The translations under genes and the position numbers were made by a program. A stretch of 64,000 bases of DNA from contig JAQGDQ010000057.1 of assembly GCA_030141605.1 (NCBI GenBank), positions 186,001 to 250,000 on the forward strand, given 5' to 3'. Of this stretch, positions 1 to 12,272 are shown in pieces. Position 1 is the first letter of the stretch. Every line of letters starts with the position of its first letter. Under the pieces are notes generated by a model. That model was not told the origin of the DNA. It did no database searches and was given only the letters and a program-made list of their open reading frames with translations. The DNA is from Tubiluchus corallicola. Its lineage: Eukaryota > Priapulida > Priapulimorpha > Priapulimorphida > Tubiluchidae.

Positions 1-289
1 AATAACTTTCGATGACAGCTAAACTGTTGAAACTAATAAGTTTCCTCTCTATTCGCTGTGTGTCTGCACCTGCAGTATTTTTTATACACAGCTCGGAAGC
101 GTGCAAGCCGTGATCCCTCACTAAAGGTCGTGCTCAACGCAATGGTTGTAGCAAGACCGGAATCTATATCGCTATTGGACAATCTCCTAAGATGAGTAGA
201 AATAAGTAGTGAGGGGCTGTAGTAGACGAAATTGCTAAAAAGTGGTTTTTCTGGCAGTCGCCCATCTATCTGCCGACTGTGCTGTACAT

Positions 290-339
290 TGTTTAGCTTC
301 AGTTGACACCGTGATGTTTAGCTTCAGTTGCCACCGTGA
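290..339 (+). repeat. 25-bp tandem duplication
   Basis: Two adjacent copies of a 25-bp unit beginning TGTTTAGCTTCAGTTG and ending ACCGTGA differ at one base. Confidence 0.85.
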
Positions 340-457
340 CCACTCTGCTGTTCACACATATTTCTGTCGCTTCCGAAAATATTATAATTCTCTTTTTCAC
401 CTTGTTATACTTCACCTTGTTACAATTCTTAATACAATAACGTTCCAAAATAAAGGA

Positions 458-676
458 ACTTTTTTGTTTCGATTTGTTTTTTATTTTTGCTGGTTTTCTA
501 TTTCTTTCCTTCAATTCTTCCTTTTCAATCTTTATTTCTCGATTCCTCTTTCTCATTTTTTCTTCACTCTTTTTTCTCTTTCTTTATCTTTATAACACTT
601 CTCTCTTTCTCTTTGTCTTGCCCTTTCTCTTTTTCGTTCTCTCTTTTCTTGTTGCATTCTCTTTTTCTTTTCACCA
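458..676 (+). repeat. Long polypyrimidine (CT-rich) tract
   Basis: About 220 bases are almost entirely C and T with short TTTCTC-like repeats. The tract produces spurious open frames in several readings. It could form triplex (H-DNA) structure. Confidence 0.8.
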
Positions 677-1929
677 GGCGACCTGAGACTTGGGCTTCCT
701 CCTGCGCTCTGGTTTCCCCTCTGATTTTGCCTTGATTTGATCACATCTTTCATGCTTGGTAAGCTGACATCAGTATCATGAGAGAAAATCTCATCAAGCG
801 TTTGCCCTGAAGAGAAACGTGTCCGCCTCGCTGAATTTACATCTCTCATTCACTGCAGTAAATCTCATGTAAGATTTTATATTAGTACAAGCATGGGGAG
901 AGAAAGATGAAACAACAGAGAATAATGTAACACAAACAAAACCCAATCCATCATTCAATTTCAATGTCACGTGTAAGCTATCGCATTCAGTCTTCCCAAG
1001 AAGATAAGCAAAAAGAGGGATTATTGGCTTCATAACTGTAGATTACGAGTTAGGAATCAGGCTAGGTGACTTTAGACGGGATTCCAAAACCACATTAACT
1101 AGAATTCATCTTTGGCGCTTAGTTTTTGGCACGTCACGGTCGACGAACGAGTGCGGAGTGGGGGGGGGGGGGAGTGGGTTGAGACAAACGGTTATATATA
1201 TTCACCTTTTAATTGTAGCCCATCACCATGAGTGACTTAGTTTGCGGCAATTTGCAATTTGCCTGTTTTACCTAATCGCTTTTGTGACACCCTGACTGTA
1301 TAGGGTCATATTACTGCGTTTCACCAGGCATTACCTTCAAGGTTCGTTGTGTAAAATTTTATCAGTCATAAATAATCACTTTATCAAACTTGTTCGTGCG
1401 ATTGTTGATTCTTTGCTTGTTTTATGTCGATAAATGTGATAATATGGTTTTAATACAAACTATTAGTTGCTCCCGTTCTAAGTAAAAAAAGTTAATTGTG
1501 GCCGTTTATAAATGGTCATCATACTTCTGCTTGTTTTTGTAAAGTTTGTAGCGGTCTGAGATTCATGCGCATTCTTCCGTTAATGTTTCTTTCACTAGTT
1601 TTGTTTCTGTCAATTCTATATCGCTAAAACACTCAACTGTTACTTTTAGTTCTGTTCAACTTGCAAGTCATGACGTTCATTGAGAACTAATGGCTCTTCG
1701 CGCTCATAGACCGCAAATTTGCTCGCCAAGTATCAGATAATTTGCTGTTTTACTGACGCGCTAATTATTGCTCTAATGAACTTACTTAATGGAACGTGTG
1801 ATTAGCTTGAACAGCCAGTTTGCGGCTGAAGAAAAATGTGTCAGTCGAGAGGCTGCTTGTAGTTTTTAAGCGTCACTATTTCCCTCGGCATTTTCGCTGT
1901 GTAATTCGTTATTGCTGTGACAGCCTTCA

Positions 1930-2216
1930 CTGCCAGTTATGTCATTCTTGACTTATCATCTTCCTTTCACTATCATCACCCATCGTCATTATCAGTATCG
2001 TTTTACCGTCATTGACAGTAAATCACTGTCTGTGTCGCTGTCTTCATCACCGACATCAGTATTATCATTGCTATAGTCAGTGTCATCATCGTAATTGCTG
2101 TCATAATTATAATAACGCGTCACCATAGTATCCACCAATTTTGCCATTATAATCGTCGTTAATATCATGAGTTTCAGAGTCTTTATCATTTGAGTTACCA
2201 CTAGAATTCATTATTT
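1930..2216. repeat. Degenerate TCA/ATC trinucleotide-rich region
   Basis: The region is imperfect (ATC/GTC)-type triplets, which generate an Asp/Tyr/Ser-rich antisense frame. It is simple sequence, not a gene. Confidence 0.6.
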
Positions 2217-2545
2217 CAATCATCATCAATAATCTTTAAAGTTGAAACAATCAGTATACGATTCGACACTAACATTTCGACCTTGTATGCACGTTGACTG
2301 TTTTATATTCCTTGAAAAACAAAACGAGAACATGATAGCCAACCGACGTGTCATCGAACAAGCTAGTCAAGCGAGCCTTTTCCCTAATCGGGTCCGCGTG
2401 CACACCTTTCCATTAACGGAAAGGACAAATCACTTAGGATCTTGGGATTATTTTACTGTTATCACTTAAGCTTAGAAAAATATAATAAAGAAATGTATAA
2501 AAAACTGTCTATAAAGCACATATTTCTAATAACACATAAAGCCGT

Positions 2546-2613
2546 AAAATTTCTATACGGAAGTAGTATACGTGAATTATGATTCACGTATACTACTTCC
2601 GTATAGAAATTTT
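2546..2613. repeat. Perfect 32-bp inverted repeat (hairpin) with 4-nt loop
   Basis: The left arm 2546-2577 and right arm 2582-2613 are exact reverse complements (core CTATACGGAAGTAGTATACG), separated by TATG. It is a very stable hairpin with no coding context. Confidence 0.95.
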
Positions 2614-3099
2614 CAGGCGAGTTTTCGTTCACGTCACGTTCACGTCAAACGTTCACCTGAAAGTTTCGTAAACGCATCGTAAGTGTGTGCTGCTTAAACT
2701 AATTAAAACTTCTGCAAGTTACCTAAAGTCCAGTCAAAAGTATCACAAAATTAGCTATCTCATTTTCTGTAGAAACTTATTACGCCTTTCAGCGAAATTG
2801 ACAGCGTGGTGCTGCTTTCCTTCAGTCGATGGACGATGTCATTGGTGGAAGAATCGACGTTCAAACGGGAAGCGCCCAAACTTGAAATGACCGCAACTCT
2901 AAAGTGACTTTGCTAATTACAGGAGGCGCTTATCGCAGTTTTACTGCTAAACCCTTCTAACATTTTTCGCGAACATTATTTGGTTAGGTAAGCCTAACTT
3001 TGCAGAATGCTTGGACTTTCATTTAAAGCTATGTGACTTTACTCATTTGGTGAAATTATTTCCTATCATTATCAAGTGCAACTCTGCTTTCGCTTTATC

Positions 3100-3136
3100 G
3101 TCTTCATCATCATCAACGTCATCGTCGTCGTCGTCG

Positions 3137-3169
<33 letters not shown>

Positions 3170-3272
3170 CCACCATAACCACCAGAACCACCACCACCAT
3201 CACCATCATCATCATCATCATCGTCGTCGTCGTCGTCATCATCATCACCATTATCATCATCATCATCATTGT
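3100..3272. repeat. (ATC)n/(GTC)n compound microsatellite
   Basis: Blocks of ATC, GTC and ACC triplets form a roughly mirror-symmetric compound array. Open frames across it are poly-Asp, poly-Met or poly-Ile and are artefacts. Confidence 0.9.
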
Positions 3273-4191
3273 TTTTGAATACAGGGACGTCGTCAGTGTG
3301 ACTTGTTGTCGTCAACCTTATGCCATACATTTATATCAGCATTCGGGTCTGCAGCAGCTCCTTCAAACTTTGAAATTTATCGCACGTGAAATAAATCGAA
3401 GCTATTTTTCGCACCTGTGGCAGTGAGTCAGGTAACTGTTTAAGCAGAATGCTGGATTTTCATCGATTGCAGAAATGTGCAAAAACCTGGTGAAAATCCA
3501 CTGTAGTCGTATGATGGTCTCTGAAGTAAAAACTCAGTCGATAATAGACGAATGTCACTTAAGCCGAGTGACGTTGTATCAGCATTAAGCTCTCTCTTAA
3601 GCCGTACAAATGCCGTAAGATTTTTTGCGGGAATGTTATTCGACATTATGACAGTATGATAGTACAAACTGGACACAATTTAATTGTTAATTTCTCAGTA
3701 TCGGTGGCCAAATGCTTTTAATCTCCAGCTGAATGAAGAAATTTTTAGGATAACTTTAATGGTATTGTTATTTCTGTTCTTAAAAAGCAATGATAATGTG
3801 CAACCTTTTGTTAAGTCGTTATTGTAATCTTTTTGTCGAAGTGTAGGAATGTTGAACTCGTAGATAAAGTGATTGTATAGTTTATTGAAGTACAAAAACA
3901 TCCATAATATTAACATTAAGGTGTGAAGCGGGAACAATACACATAGTTAAAGTACAAGTCATAACTCACTTCTCAACTTCCTCCTGCGGTGTTCTGACAC
4001 TGCTTATATTTGCTTTCGCAAAGCTGTTATTAGAAAGTGTACTTTTACATCTAACACCAATTCTGTTCTTAGTATTGTCTTCTGCTGACTTGCTTCATTT
4101 TCTGACTTGCTTGTCAATGGTCAGCAATTATTCTTAGAATATTTACTTAACAACAGTGAGCTTAACACTGATTGGTTGCTTGCATGACAGT

Positions 4192-4270
4192 GACCATTAA
4201 CTGTCAATTATCGTGACGTCATCTTGCTCCGCCCACGACGACCATTAACTGCCTGTCATCGTGACGTCAT
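4192..4270 (+). promoter_or_regulatory. Duplicated CRE-containing unit with GC box
   Basis: Two 31-bp units starting GACCATTAACTG and ending TCGTGACGTCAT are spaced 48 bp apart. Each carries a palindromic cAMP response element TGACGTCA (4214-4221 and 4262-4269). A CCGCCC box sits between them and an ATTGG (inverted CCAAT) lies at about 4171. It is promoter-like in composition, but no gene start is identified next to it. Confidence 0.4.
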
Positions 4271-5162
4271 AAAATACTTGCCCTTAATCCTATTACTAAG
4301 CCTTAATTTGCGTCTGATAACTAAATATCTATGTTCGAATAAGAAATCCAAGAAACACTATGGCGACAACTTGCGTGGGATTATTCAGCGTAAGGCAAGC
4401 TCTAAGCTAAACGCAATTTACTTTCTGTAAACAATGTCGAACACGAACAAATAAAGACTCGAAAAAGGCAATTTCAAAATGTAGAAGTGAAATTTTTTGG
4501 GGGGGGGGGAAATGTGCCATTTGTTCATTTCGCCCAGGCATCCAATTTTAAACCAATGTGTATTCATCCGCGCGGTGATTTGAATATATCAGTCTATAGT
4601 TTAGCGATAAATACGCAGTGAGCCTAAAAATTGGAAAAGCTAAAGTAATTACCAGGAAACTGTGGTAATAGAACAGTTGATAGAGCAATTTTCTCTAAAT
4701 AACCAACACGGAACAGGGCCCACCAGAAAAAAGGTTTTGGGAAGCCATTTATGAAAATGAAATAAATATTTTTCATATTTCATATTGCAGTCTATATAAA
4801 ATTGTGAAACGTTATACGAAGCTGAAGAAATGAGAGGAAAAATTTGACTTTTAATTTAGCGAACAGGTTACTAGGAGCATCACCCGTGTTCATTTCCCAA
4901 CGCCCTGTCGCACCTCGTTTCAGTCCGCCTCTGAATAATGAGAAAGTAATGGAAAATTGAGATGACAGCATTGATCGGAAAACACGGAAAACTCAACCAA
5001 ATCTACACGATCGTTTCACAATATAGGATAATCGGCGTTTGATGGACTAAAACTCGACGAGATTTTTTTAAATTTCTGTTAGTTTTCCACCTCTTTTTTT
5101 AAAACGCTTCGCACGTAATCTGCTAATAAACTGCAGCACCTATTCCATTAAAATAATTTACA

Positions 5163-5272
5163 TTCACATCCAGCGACAGCGACAGCGGGTTATTTCTGCA
5201 CAAACGACGGATGTTATTCTTTGATTGGTCGGCTAGAAACAATGCGCGGGAATTGGCGCGCATGCTCACACA
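5163..5272. repeat. Dispersed repeat family B, copy 1
   Basis: This stretch matches 41478-41578: both contain TTCACATCCAGCGACAGC, then GATTGGTCGGCTAGAAACAA and GGCGCGCA in the same order and orientation. It is probably a short interspersed element. Confidence 0.75.
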
Positions 5273-5569
5273 ATTTAAAAAAAGAGGAAATTAAAGTGAG
5301 AACTAGCCAGAATCTTTTTCTGCGTTCCTCATGCTGACCATAATTACGGAACAGGAGCTTAGATGGTACACTGTATGTGTGTGCTTCTCGTTTAGTCTTG
5401 TGTTTATAATTAATTTCTTATTTACAACAACATATTTTAAACAACATATTTTATTGAGCCTTATCTGCTTTATACATATGCACATACAAAACAAAATTAA
5501 AAAAATTAGCAGATATCACAAACAAGGGATATACAGAAGACTATTAACCTTTACACATGTATAATGGCT

Positions 5570-5596
5570 TAACACATAATCGCGTATTATGTGTTA
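5570..5596. repeat. 11-bp perfect hairpin
   Basis: The arms TAACACATAAT and ATTATGTGTTA flank a 5-base loop CGCGT. Confidence 0.7.
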
Positions 5597-7376
5597 TTAC
5601 ACCATATTACACAGTCATATAGTGGGGCTGGATAGACTACAAGTTAAAATCTAGTGTTCAACAGCAAGCCTACTTCAATATGAATGTTTGTGGTTGTTGT
5701 CTATATTATTATCGAGGCTAAGTTTCTAAGATGATTCGCTGAACTCATAGAAAAATCTTGTGTGCCATCCCTCAGTGAGATAACCAACCAGAATCAGCAA
5801 GACAGGTGCAGCGAACGCTTTGATCACCCTTCGATCCACTAACCAGCCCAGCGTCCAGTGTACACTGTAATCGCTTAGTGGCCCCCTCACTTATCTATTA
5901 CCTAGCGGTACCACAGCAACTTGAAGTTACTCTTAATTCCTGTCATTAATGTCATAATAATGCAATTAGACGACTCTTTAATCTTCGTAGCTGATGTCGC
6001 GCAAGCCAAATGTATGTTAGCTACATTGTATTTAGTTTTTCCTGTATACTACAGGAAAGATTTGTTTAGTCTCAGAAGTAAGCTGTTTTTTTAGTCAGAA
6101 TACTGTTATTAATAACTTGCTGTACAATACTGATACATTGTTTAGATCGCGAACATTTTATAAGTCGTGGCAAAGAATCTTATACACCCATTCTTACTAA
6201 CCCATTCTTGTATATAAGCTTGCTATGTTTCTGTAAACTAACTCTGTGCGTTTTACTAGCCCTATTTTTATTCTTGTTTTATGGACTTTAAATGTTTGAA
6301 ATAAAATAAACAATAAATAATAATAATTAAGAATTATCTCCCTGTTAAAATGCTTACTCTGCAACTCACTTAACCGTTTTATTTTGTTAATTTTTATTGA
6401 TAAAACTGTATTTACAATTTGTTTACACCCGCTGCTGGAGATGAACACGTTCTATTGAAAATCAGCACAAACTCCTCACAAATTTTGAGACGTGCGCTCG
6501 CATTTTGTTAGCAAATTATCAAACGTGTTGACTACACGTTATAAATTTCATTCAGCGTTTTACTCACAGTGTGGGTAATTTTTTCTGATTTACTAACATA
6601 TTAAGATAAATGCAAGAAAAGGGGGAAATGCTTATGCAGTCAATACTGCACGGATGAATGAAACGGGTTGCAATTGTGCGGTGTACAATCCAGTCACGAG
6701 CACTCCGTTTATCATTCAACATAATTATAAACGTTTTATTACAATCGCAAACTGCTTTACCTATCATAGCTTCAAAACCCATAAAGCAGCATTAAACATG
6801 ACTTTAATTAGTTATGGCTTCATACTGCAACAAAACTTGCTGTCTCTGATGTTTGCCCACACGTGATGTAAAAATGTCATCAGAGTCGACTTGATCAAAG
6901 ACCGTTCCGTTCAGACCCGCTGTGTAGACTGAATAAAGCGCGCACCTGCTCACGTATCAAACTCTAGTCATGAACGTATAAAACAAAGCAAATAAATTTT
7001 CCCTTTTTTCCACGTAGATAAAAGTTAGTTCATGTTTGATGGCGAGCAGCTGTAGTTAAACTAATAGAACGCACACAGTGTTTTGCACACATTTGGACCA
7101 ATTAGTCTGCTGTTTGTCTGGGCTTAAAAAACCTTGGTAGAGATAATGAAAAAGGTGTTATTAGGGTTCATTAGTATCTGGTATAAAAGACCAACTTAAA
7201 ACCTCATAAAACCTAGAATTGCTTTATATGTGCATTCAAATTAAAACATAGAAAGTTTAAAAATATTAACATTTCACTAGATCTTTTGCAAGATGATACG
7301 ATACATCTACATTTTTTGACTGCATTAATGTTATTTTATTCATAGAACTATATACGTTATAGATTACATACGACAT

Positions 7377-7402
7377 ACATATATATATATATATATGTAT
7401 GT
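7377..7402. repeat. (AT)n microsatellite
   Basis: A short TA-dinucleotide run is flanked by CATA/TGTA, followed at 7441-7495 by imperfect (ATC)n. Confidence 0.8.
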
Positions 7403-8516
7403 ATTCGTACAAACATTACATACGTATTTGCGACTGTATGTCATTATCATCATTATCGTCATCGTCATCATCATCAGTATCATCATCACCGCCACATTCT
7501 GCTTATTTTTTGTTTCAGCCTTGCTGCTTTTATATCTGTTTTTGTAAACTTCTTTCGCAATCCTTCCTATGTATTTCCTTTGTCTACATTTGGCACATGT
7601 GTGCTTCAGTTTTCTAACTCGTGTTCGCCGTCCTCTCCAGGACACCGAGGTTAAGGCGCATCATCTCTAACGTGATCGTTAACAACGCTTTTAATTATGT
7701 CTGTGCAGACTCTCCAGTCTCCAACTGTGCTGAACTGTCACAGGAGATTTATCCTCTCCACCGACCTGTCTTATTGATCACAGTGAACGCAATCACGTAG
7801 AAGAGAGGAAAACTATCTAGAGTCAAAAGAATCTATATTATTATTGATAGTTTTAGCAGTTAGATAATATGTTTCTCTTTGGTGGTCTTCTTAAGCATCT
7901 TTGTGTTGTTTTTATTGCCACTGTTGCTGACACAGACAGCATGACCATTATCATCATCATTATTTTCGTCACCATCTTCGTCATCATCGCCTCCGTTATT
8001 ATGGGCTCGTTCTTGATGTCATTACTGCTGCAACTACTGCAGTTGTCACGACATCATATTTGTTAGAGTTTTCATCCTGATCTTTACTTTTATCATTGTC
8101 ATCATTACCATTATCACCGCCACCGCCACCACCACCACCATCATCATCATTATCATTTTGAGGCATAATGCATAGCAGAGCGGTAAACTGGTCAATTAAT
8201 ACATGGTTGAACCGCTTCCATCAGGACTCTGGGCAGTTTCATTCGTCATGCTGATTCGGCTGTTTACCTCATAGACGGAGAATGTGCACACACCCAAATG
8301 CAAGTCCTCCGGTTAGTGGCTCATCTTAGATGCATCGATTTAGGTTCCGTTAGGTTTAGTTGATTAGTTAGATTCCGGTCTCCACACGATCAACGAATCT
8401 GAATGGAATACGGAATTGCGAACTGTATAGAAAAGTCATCATCGATATTGTCATTGCACTGACAATATGCTTTTGTATGAGCAAACTGAAAAAGGCAATA
8501 AGTTGGTTTAAGAGTA

Positions 8517-8828
8517 ATGTTTAAATCAAACCCTACTAAATTCCACGCAGTCACTGTTTCTCTCGTCAAGCAAACGAGAAACTTGGCTATTAATATAAAT
8601 AATTTGTGCATAATTTCTGAGAATGAGGTCAAATTACTCGAAGTTATAATTAATGATTGTCTGAGTTTTGACAAACACATATGTGAACTCTGTGAAAAAG
8701 AATCCAACCGAGTAAATGTATTGCGCAGACTCAGTAGCTATATCGATAGCAAAATCAACATTCTGATCCTTCATACTTGCAAACTTCAGCTAATGCATTC
8801 TCATTCCAAATTTTCTGTATCTAAGTAA
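8517..8828 (+). mobile_element. Non-LTR retrotransposon reverse transcriptase fragment (CR1/jockey-like)
   Basis: The open frame contains the conserved part of the RT domain after the catalytic motif: FKSNPTKFHAVTVS (N..K...), VKLLEVIINDCLSFDKHICE (LLGV.ID..L.F..HI) and NRVNVLRRLSSYI. This order is diagnostic of CR1/jockey-type LINEs. The element is 5'-truncated, with no endonuclease or YxDD motif adjacent, so it is a dead copy. Confidence 0.8.
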
Positions 8829-8917
8829 ACCGCTTGTGAATACCTTGACATGCTGCTAAAACTCATTGTTGCCATTTTGACCATAAGAATCAATACAAAA
8901 ACATGTTAAATAGGAGA

Positions 8918-9357
8918 GCGGTAATAAAATTAGAAAAGTCACGGGAAAGAAAGTCACACTTAATTTTTGGTGGCTAGTCAAAATTACTAGTCACCAAACC
9001 ATTATTTTTGGCTACAAAAGAAAGTCGGGTAGTCAAACAAAAATATTCAAGACAGTCACAATTTATGACATTTTATCAAGTAACATAAACAATCAAAATA
9101 ATAAAACAGAAAATATTTTAAATCAGTTATTAACTGGCAATCCATGACTTGTACATAGTGGCAACACTATTTATATATGACGGCATGCATGTGAAAAAAT
9201 CATGTTTTGTTCAATGTCTTGGAGTTAGGATTAGGCTTAGGTGTTAGGGTTAGTGTTAGGCATAGGGGTAGGGGTAGGGGTTATTTCTTTTTTCCTGTGA
9301 CTTTTTCCCTTTGACTTTTTTACCTGCGCTTTTTTACCCGTGACTTTGTTACCCGGA
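8918..9357. mobile_element. Foldback (MITE-like) element with inner telomere-like repeats
   Basis: The left end has GGTAATAAA then AAAAGTCACGGGAAAGAAAG. The right end, reverse-complemented, reads GGTAACAAAGTCACGGGTAA and continues with related motifs, forming imperfect terminal inverted repeats about 440 bp apart. No coding capacity is visible. Confidence 0.6.
9228..9286 (+). repeat. Degenerate interstitial telomere-like repeat
   Basis: The region has several TTAGGG and near matches (GTTAGGATTAGGCTTAGG, GTTAGGGTTAG, then GGGGTAGGGGTAGGGG). It lies inside the foldback element, so transposon origin is likelier than a chromosome fusion. Confidence 0.6.
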
Positions 9358-11134
9358 TTCGTTGAGTAAACAGTTTTCGTCCTTGGCTTGCTGCCAAGAT
9401 TGAATGTTGTTATTTAGTTTTTAGTTTTTCTTTTTAATTTTGTTTTTAGTATTCAATTTTAGGTCGAGTTCGTCATGAACAGCGTAATCTTGCATGATCC
9501 GATTGTGACTGATTATCGATGAGTATAGTGTCAAAAACTGCATTGATCAGCAGTCGATCTGACTAAAGACATTACGGTGGTAAGCTGTCAACATCTAAGA
9601 AAGTTTCTTCCCCCTCCCCCCATAAAAACGTTCAGTCTTCTCAGCTGACCATAGTTTTTCTGTGGAGGAATGACCGCATCATGTATTGTTACTAAGACTT
9701 TGTGGCAATTGGCAAAATAAATAAATTTTTCCCGTCGAAATTCGTTTGCTTTCTCTTCTGTTTGCGTCAAAAATTGACTGCCTTCTGTCGTTTTATTCCA
9801 TTTTGTTTGCAAATATTTACTCTTCACTCCCGGGGCACTATTATGTTTGCCTTCATCAGTCAATTAAATATGATAAAGAAAGAAGAATAAATGTTCGTTT
9901 TTAATAAAGAAACTAAAAGATTTTAAAATTTTGTTTGTAAAGCGGCATCATTGCTAGAAAGACGTGAAAATTAGCCTTAAAGTAAATTATAGCTGCATGG
10001 TGTAGAACAAGCCTAGCTCAATGAGAGCATTTATTTATTAGGGTTCATCATTGACATTCAAATGATCTCTTTTAGACTTGCGACCACTTTGTTGCACTGT
10101 TTTAGCTGTTACTATTGCTTCAGATTATGGCATAGTGCTACTAGAAAGTTTTTCTTTGTAGTAATTTCACTTTTCCTTGAATCCTCAAGTTTAACAACAA
10201 CTAGCTATCGAAATTAATCATACAAAGCAATATTTTTGTTTATTAAACGTCTTTTATTGTTTTGCGAAAAAGCAAACTAATACGAGATCTTAGAAGATAG
10301 CATACTTTACTGATATTGTATGTCATTTATACTTTTGTTTTGCTCAGTTTACTCACTTACTCAGTTTTATTAAATTGAGAAATTGACCAGGAAAAATAAT
10401 TTTACATCTTCAATCTGATAACACAGTATTTAGAATTTATGTTAAAATCCTCATTAAATGGCCTTTTTAAGAACTCAGTCAGCCTCCAGCGATGGTTGCT
10501 CGAATTTCCCTATTAAATTCAGTTTTCTCTTATAGAAATTCGATGCGCTTTTTTAAGGGGGTGGGGAGGAAGTTGATTAATTTTTCAAAAACATGATAAT
10601 AAACTGCTCGGCTTTCATCACGCAGAAATTCTAATGACTTGTTCATTCTTTATCTAAACTTCCTTTGGCTTCATTGAGCATCAAGTCTAATTGTAGGTTT
10701 TATTTGATTTCCCCAGCGAGGAGAATAGGATTGTGCACGAGTGAAAATGCTTGAATTATGATAACGAGAAAAAATATGTGATTTGCACATATAACAAGTA
10801 GAGAACATTCAAAGCTGGTTATTTCAATATAAGCTAATACAGATCCAGCCGCGCAGTAACCCTTTCGCTTGAATGGCTCTCCGGCCATGAATTTAGTGGG
10901 AAAATTGCATCTTCGTTGTCATGACAAATGGAAATGGACGCGGTTTGTTTGCGTTGGGTGTTTTTGAGGAAAGTCTATCCGGTAAATTACTTCTTTGCTG
11001 CAATAAGTCTTTGTCGTGTCATGACAGTGAGATTTGATTGTGTAACTCTGCTTATGACTCGGACGGCAGTGTATTTTTTGCATGAGCTCACACATTATTT
11101 TGCTAATTTACACAATACACAGTAATCCAGTTAA

Positions 11135-11410
11135 TGAAAACCGGACACCATCTTAACTATAGCTCAAAACAGTCTACCCTGTAAAATATTGAAAGGGAAG
11201 ACATTCTTTTTTCAGGAATGACGTGGAAAAAGTATTATTGCTCAAAAACGTAATTTTCGTGTTCGCGCGACTAATTCTTCACTGTGGGGCACTGTTAGTT
11301 AAACGGGCGCAAACGCCTGCATCTCGGAAACGCGCACAAAAACAGGTGCTGTACCTCTGAGTACAAAGTTGTTCAGTTGTAGACGTAGTGCACACGTTCC
11401 AGAGCTCATT
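11135..11410 (+). repeat. Dispersed repeat family A, copy 1
   Basis: This shares, in order, AAAACCGGAC, CTCAAAACA.TCTAC, AAAATATTGAAAG, a CGTAATTTCG-like block, GGGC.C.A.CGCCTG and CTGTACCTCTGAGT with 60766-61036 (same strand) and 42722-42998 (opposite strand). It is non-coding, about 275 bp. Confidence 0.8.
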
Positions 11411-11689
11411 TAATTACCGGAAGCGCTTTGGCATTGTTATGTGTGTCAAAACGTATACGCTTACAGCGCTTCAAAATTGGGTTCAGGTAAGATCTAAATG
11501 AATTTTATAATACACTGATAACACTGGATATAGTGTCAAGTGAAGTGCATGGCAATAACTTTATTTTTGCACAAATTTTTATAACCACATGTTTGTAATG
11601 CTGGGAAGCAGTGACAGTGAGCGAGAGTATATTTGTTCATAAAGGGACAAGTCTCTAATAAATATAAGGTCACGCGCATTATATATCTG

Positions 11690-11731
11690 CGTGCGTGTGT
11701 GCGTGAGTGCGTGCATGCGTGTGTGTGTGCA
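11690..11731. repeat. GT/GTGC-rich microsatellite
   Basis: The tract mixes GCGT and GTGT dinucleotide-type repeats. Confidence 0.75.
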
Positions 11732-12091
11732 TAACCATTGCCCATTGATAACAATTGAAACAGTGATCTCTGTGGTACTGATGCCATTCGCTGTATTAAT
11801 GTTGCTCTATTTACGCCGGTAAATGGGTGTTGTCTACTTTGTCTAACATAGAAAGCTGCAACTTATGCAAGGTGCAATTTTACAAGTACACTTATGACCA
11901 TGTGGCAAACAATTGCATTAAATTAGTTTTTCAACATCAACACCAAGTAAATGAAAAATGGCAAAAATTTTAAATACTACGCCCTAAAACTATAAAATTT
12001 AACGTCAAAGTAAACCCTCAGTATAATATAAGCTTTTACAACTTAAAATCCTACTCTAATTACGAATATTAAATTCATTTTATCATAAACT

Positions 12092-12272
12092 TACTGTAAA
12101 ACTTGTTTCTTTTGATTTTTAATCATTTCATTACTAGCGGTATAAAATTTGAAGAACCGCCATTTTTTGTTGCTTTCTGTACCTCGTACGTTATTCTCGT
12201 TCACTCGTGCTAAAGACGGGAAACATGGCGATCTTTACGGCAATACACGCGTTCGAAATTTGCCAGAAAAAC
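12092..12272 (+). repeat. Dispersed repeat family C, copy 1
   Basis: It matches the reverse complement of about 62838-63075: CTGTAAAACTTGTTTCTTTTG, AGCGGTA.AAATTTGAA, CTTTCTGTACCTCGTACGT and ATGGCGATCTTTACGGCAAT in the same order. This copy lacks about 80 bp present in the other. Confidence 0.8.

Noticed and set aside
242-735. Phe/Ser/Leu-rich frames near the window start
   Set aside because: They arise from the long CT-rich tract and have no family resemblance.
3043-3426. Acidic poly-Asp frame and its counterparts
   Set aside because: Artefacts of the compound ATC/GTC microsatellite.
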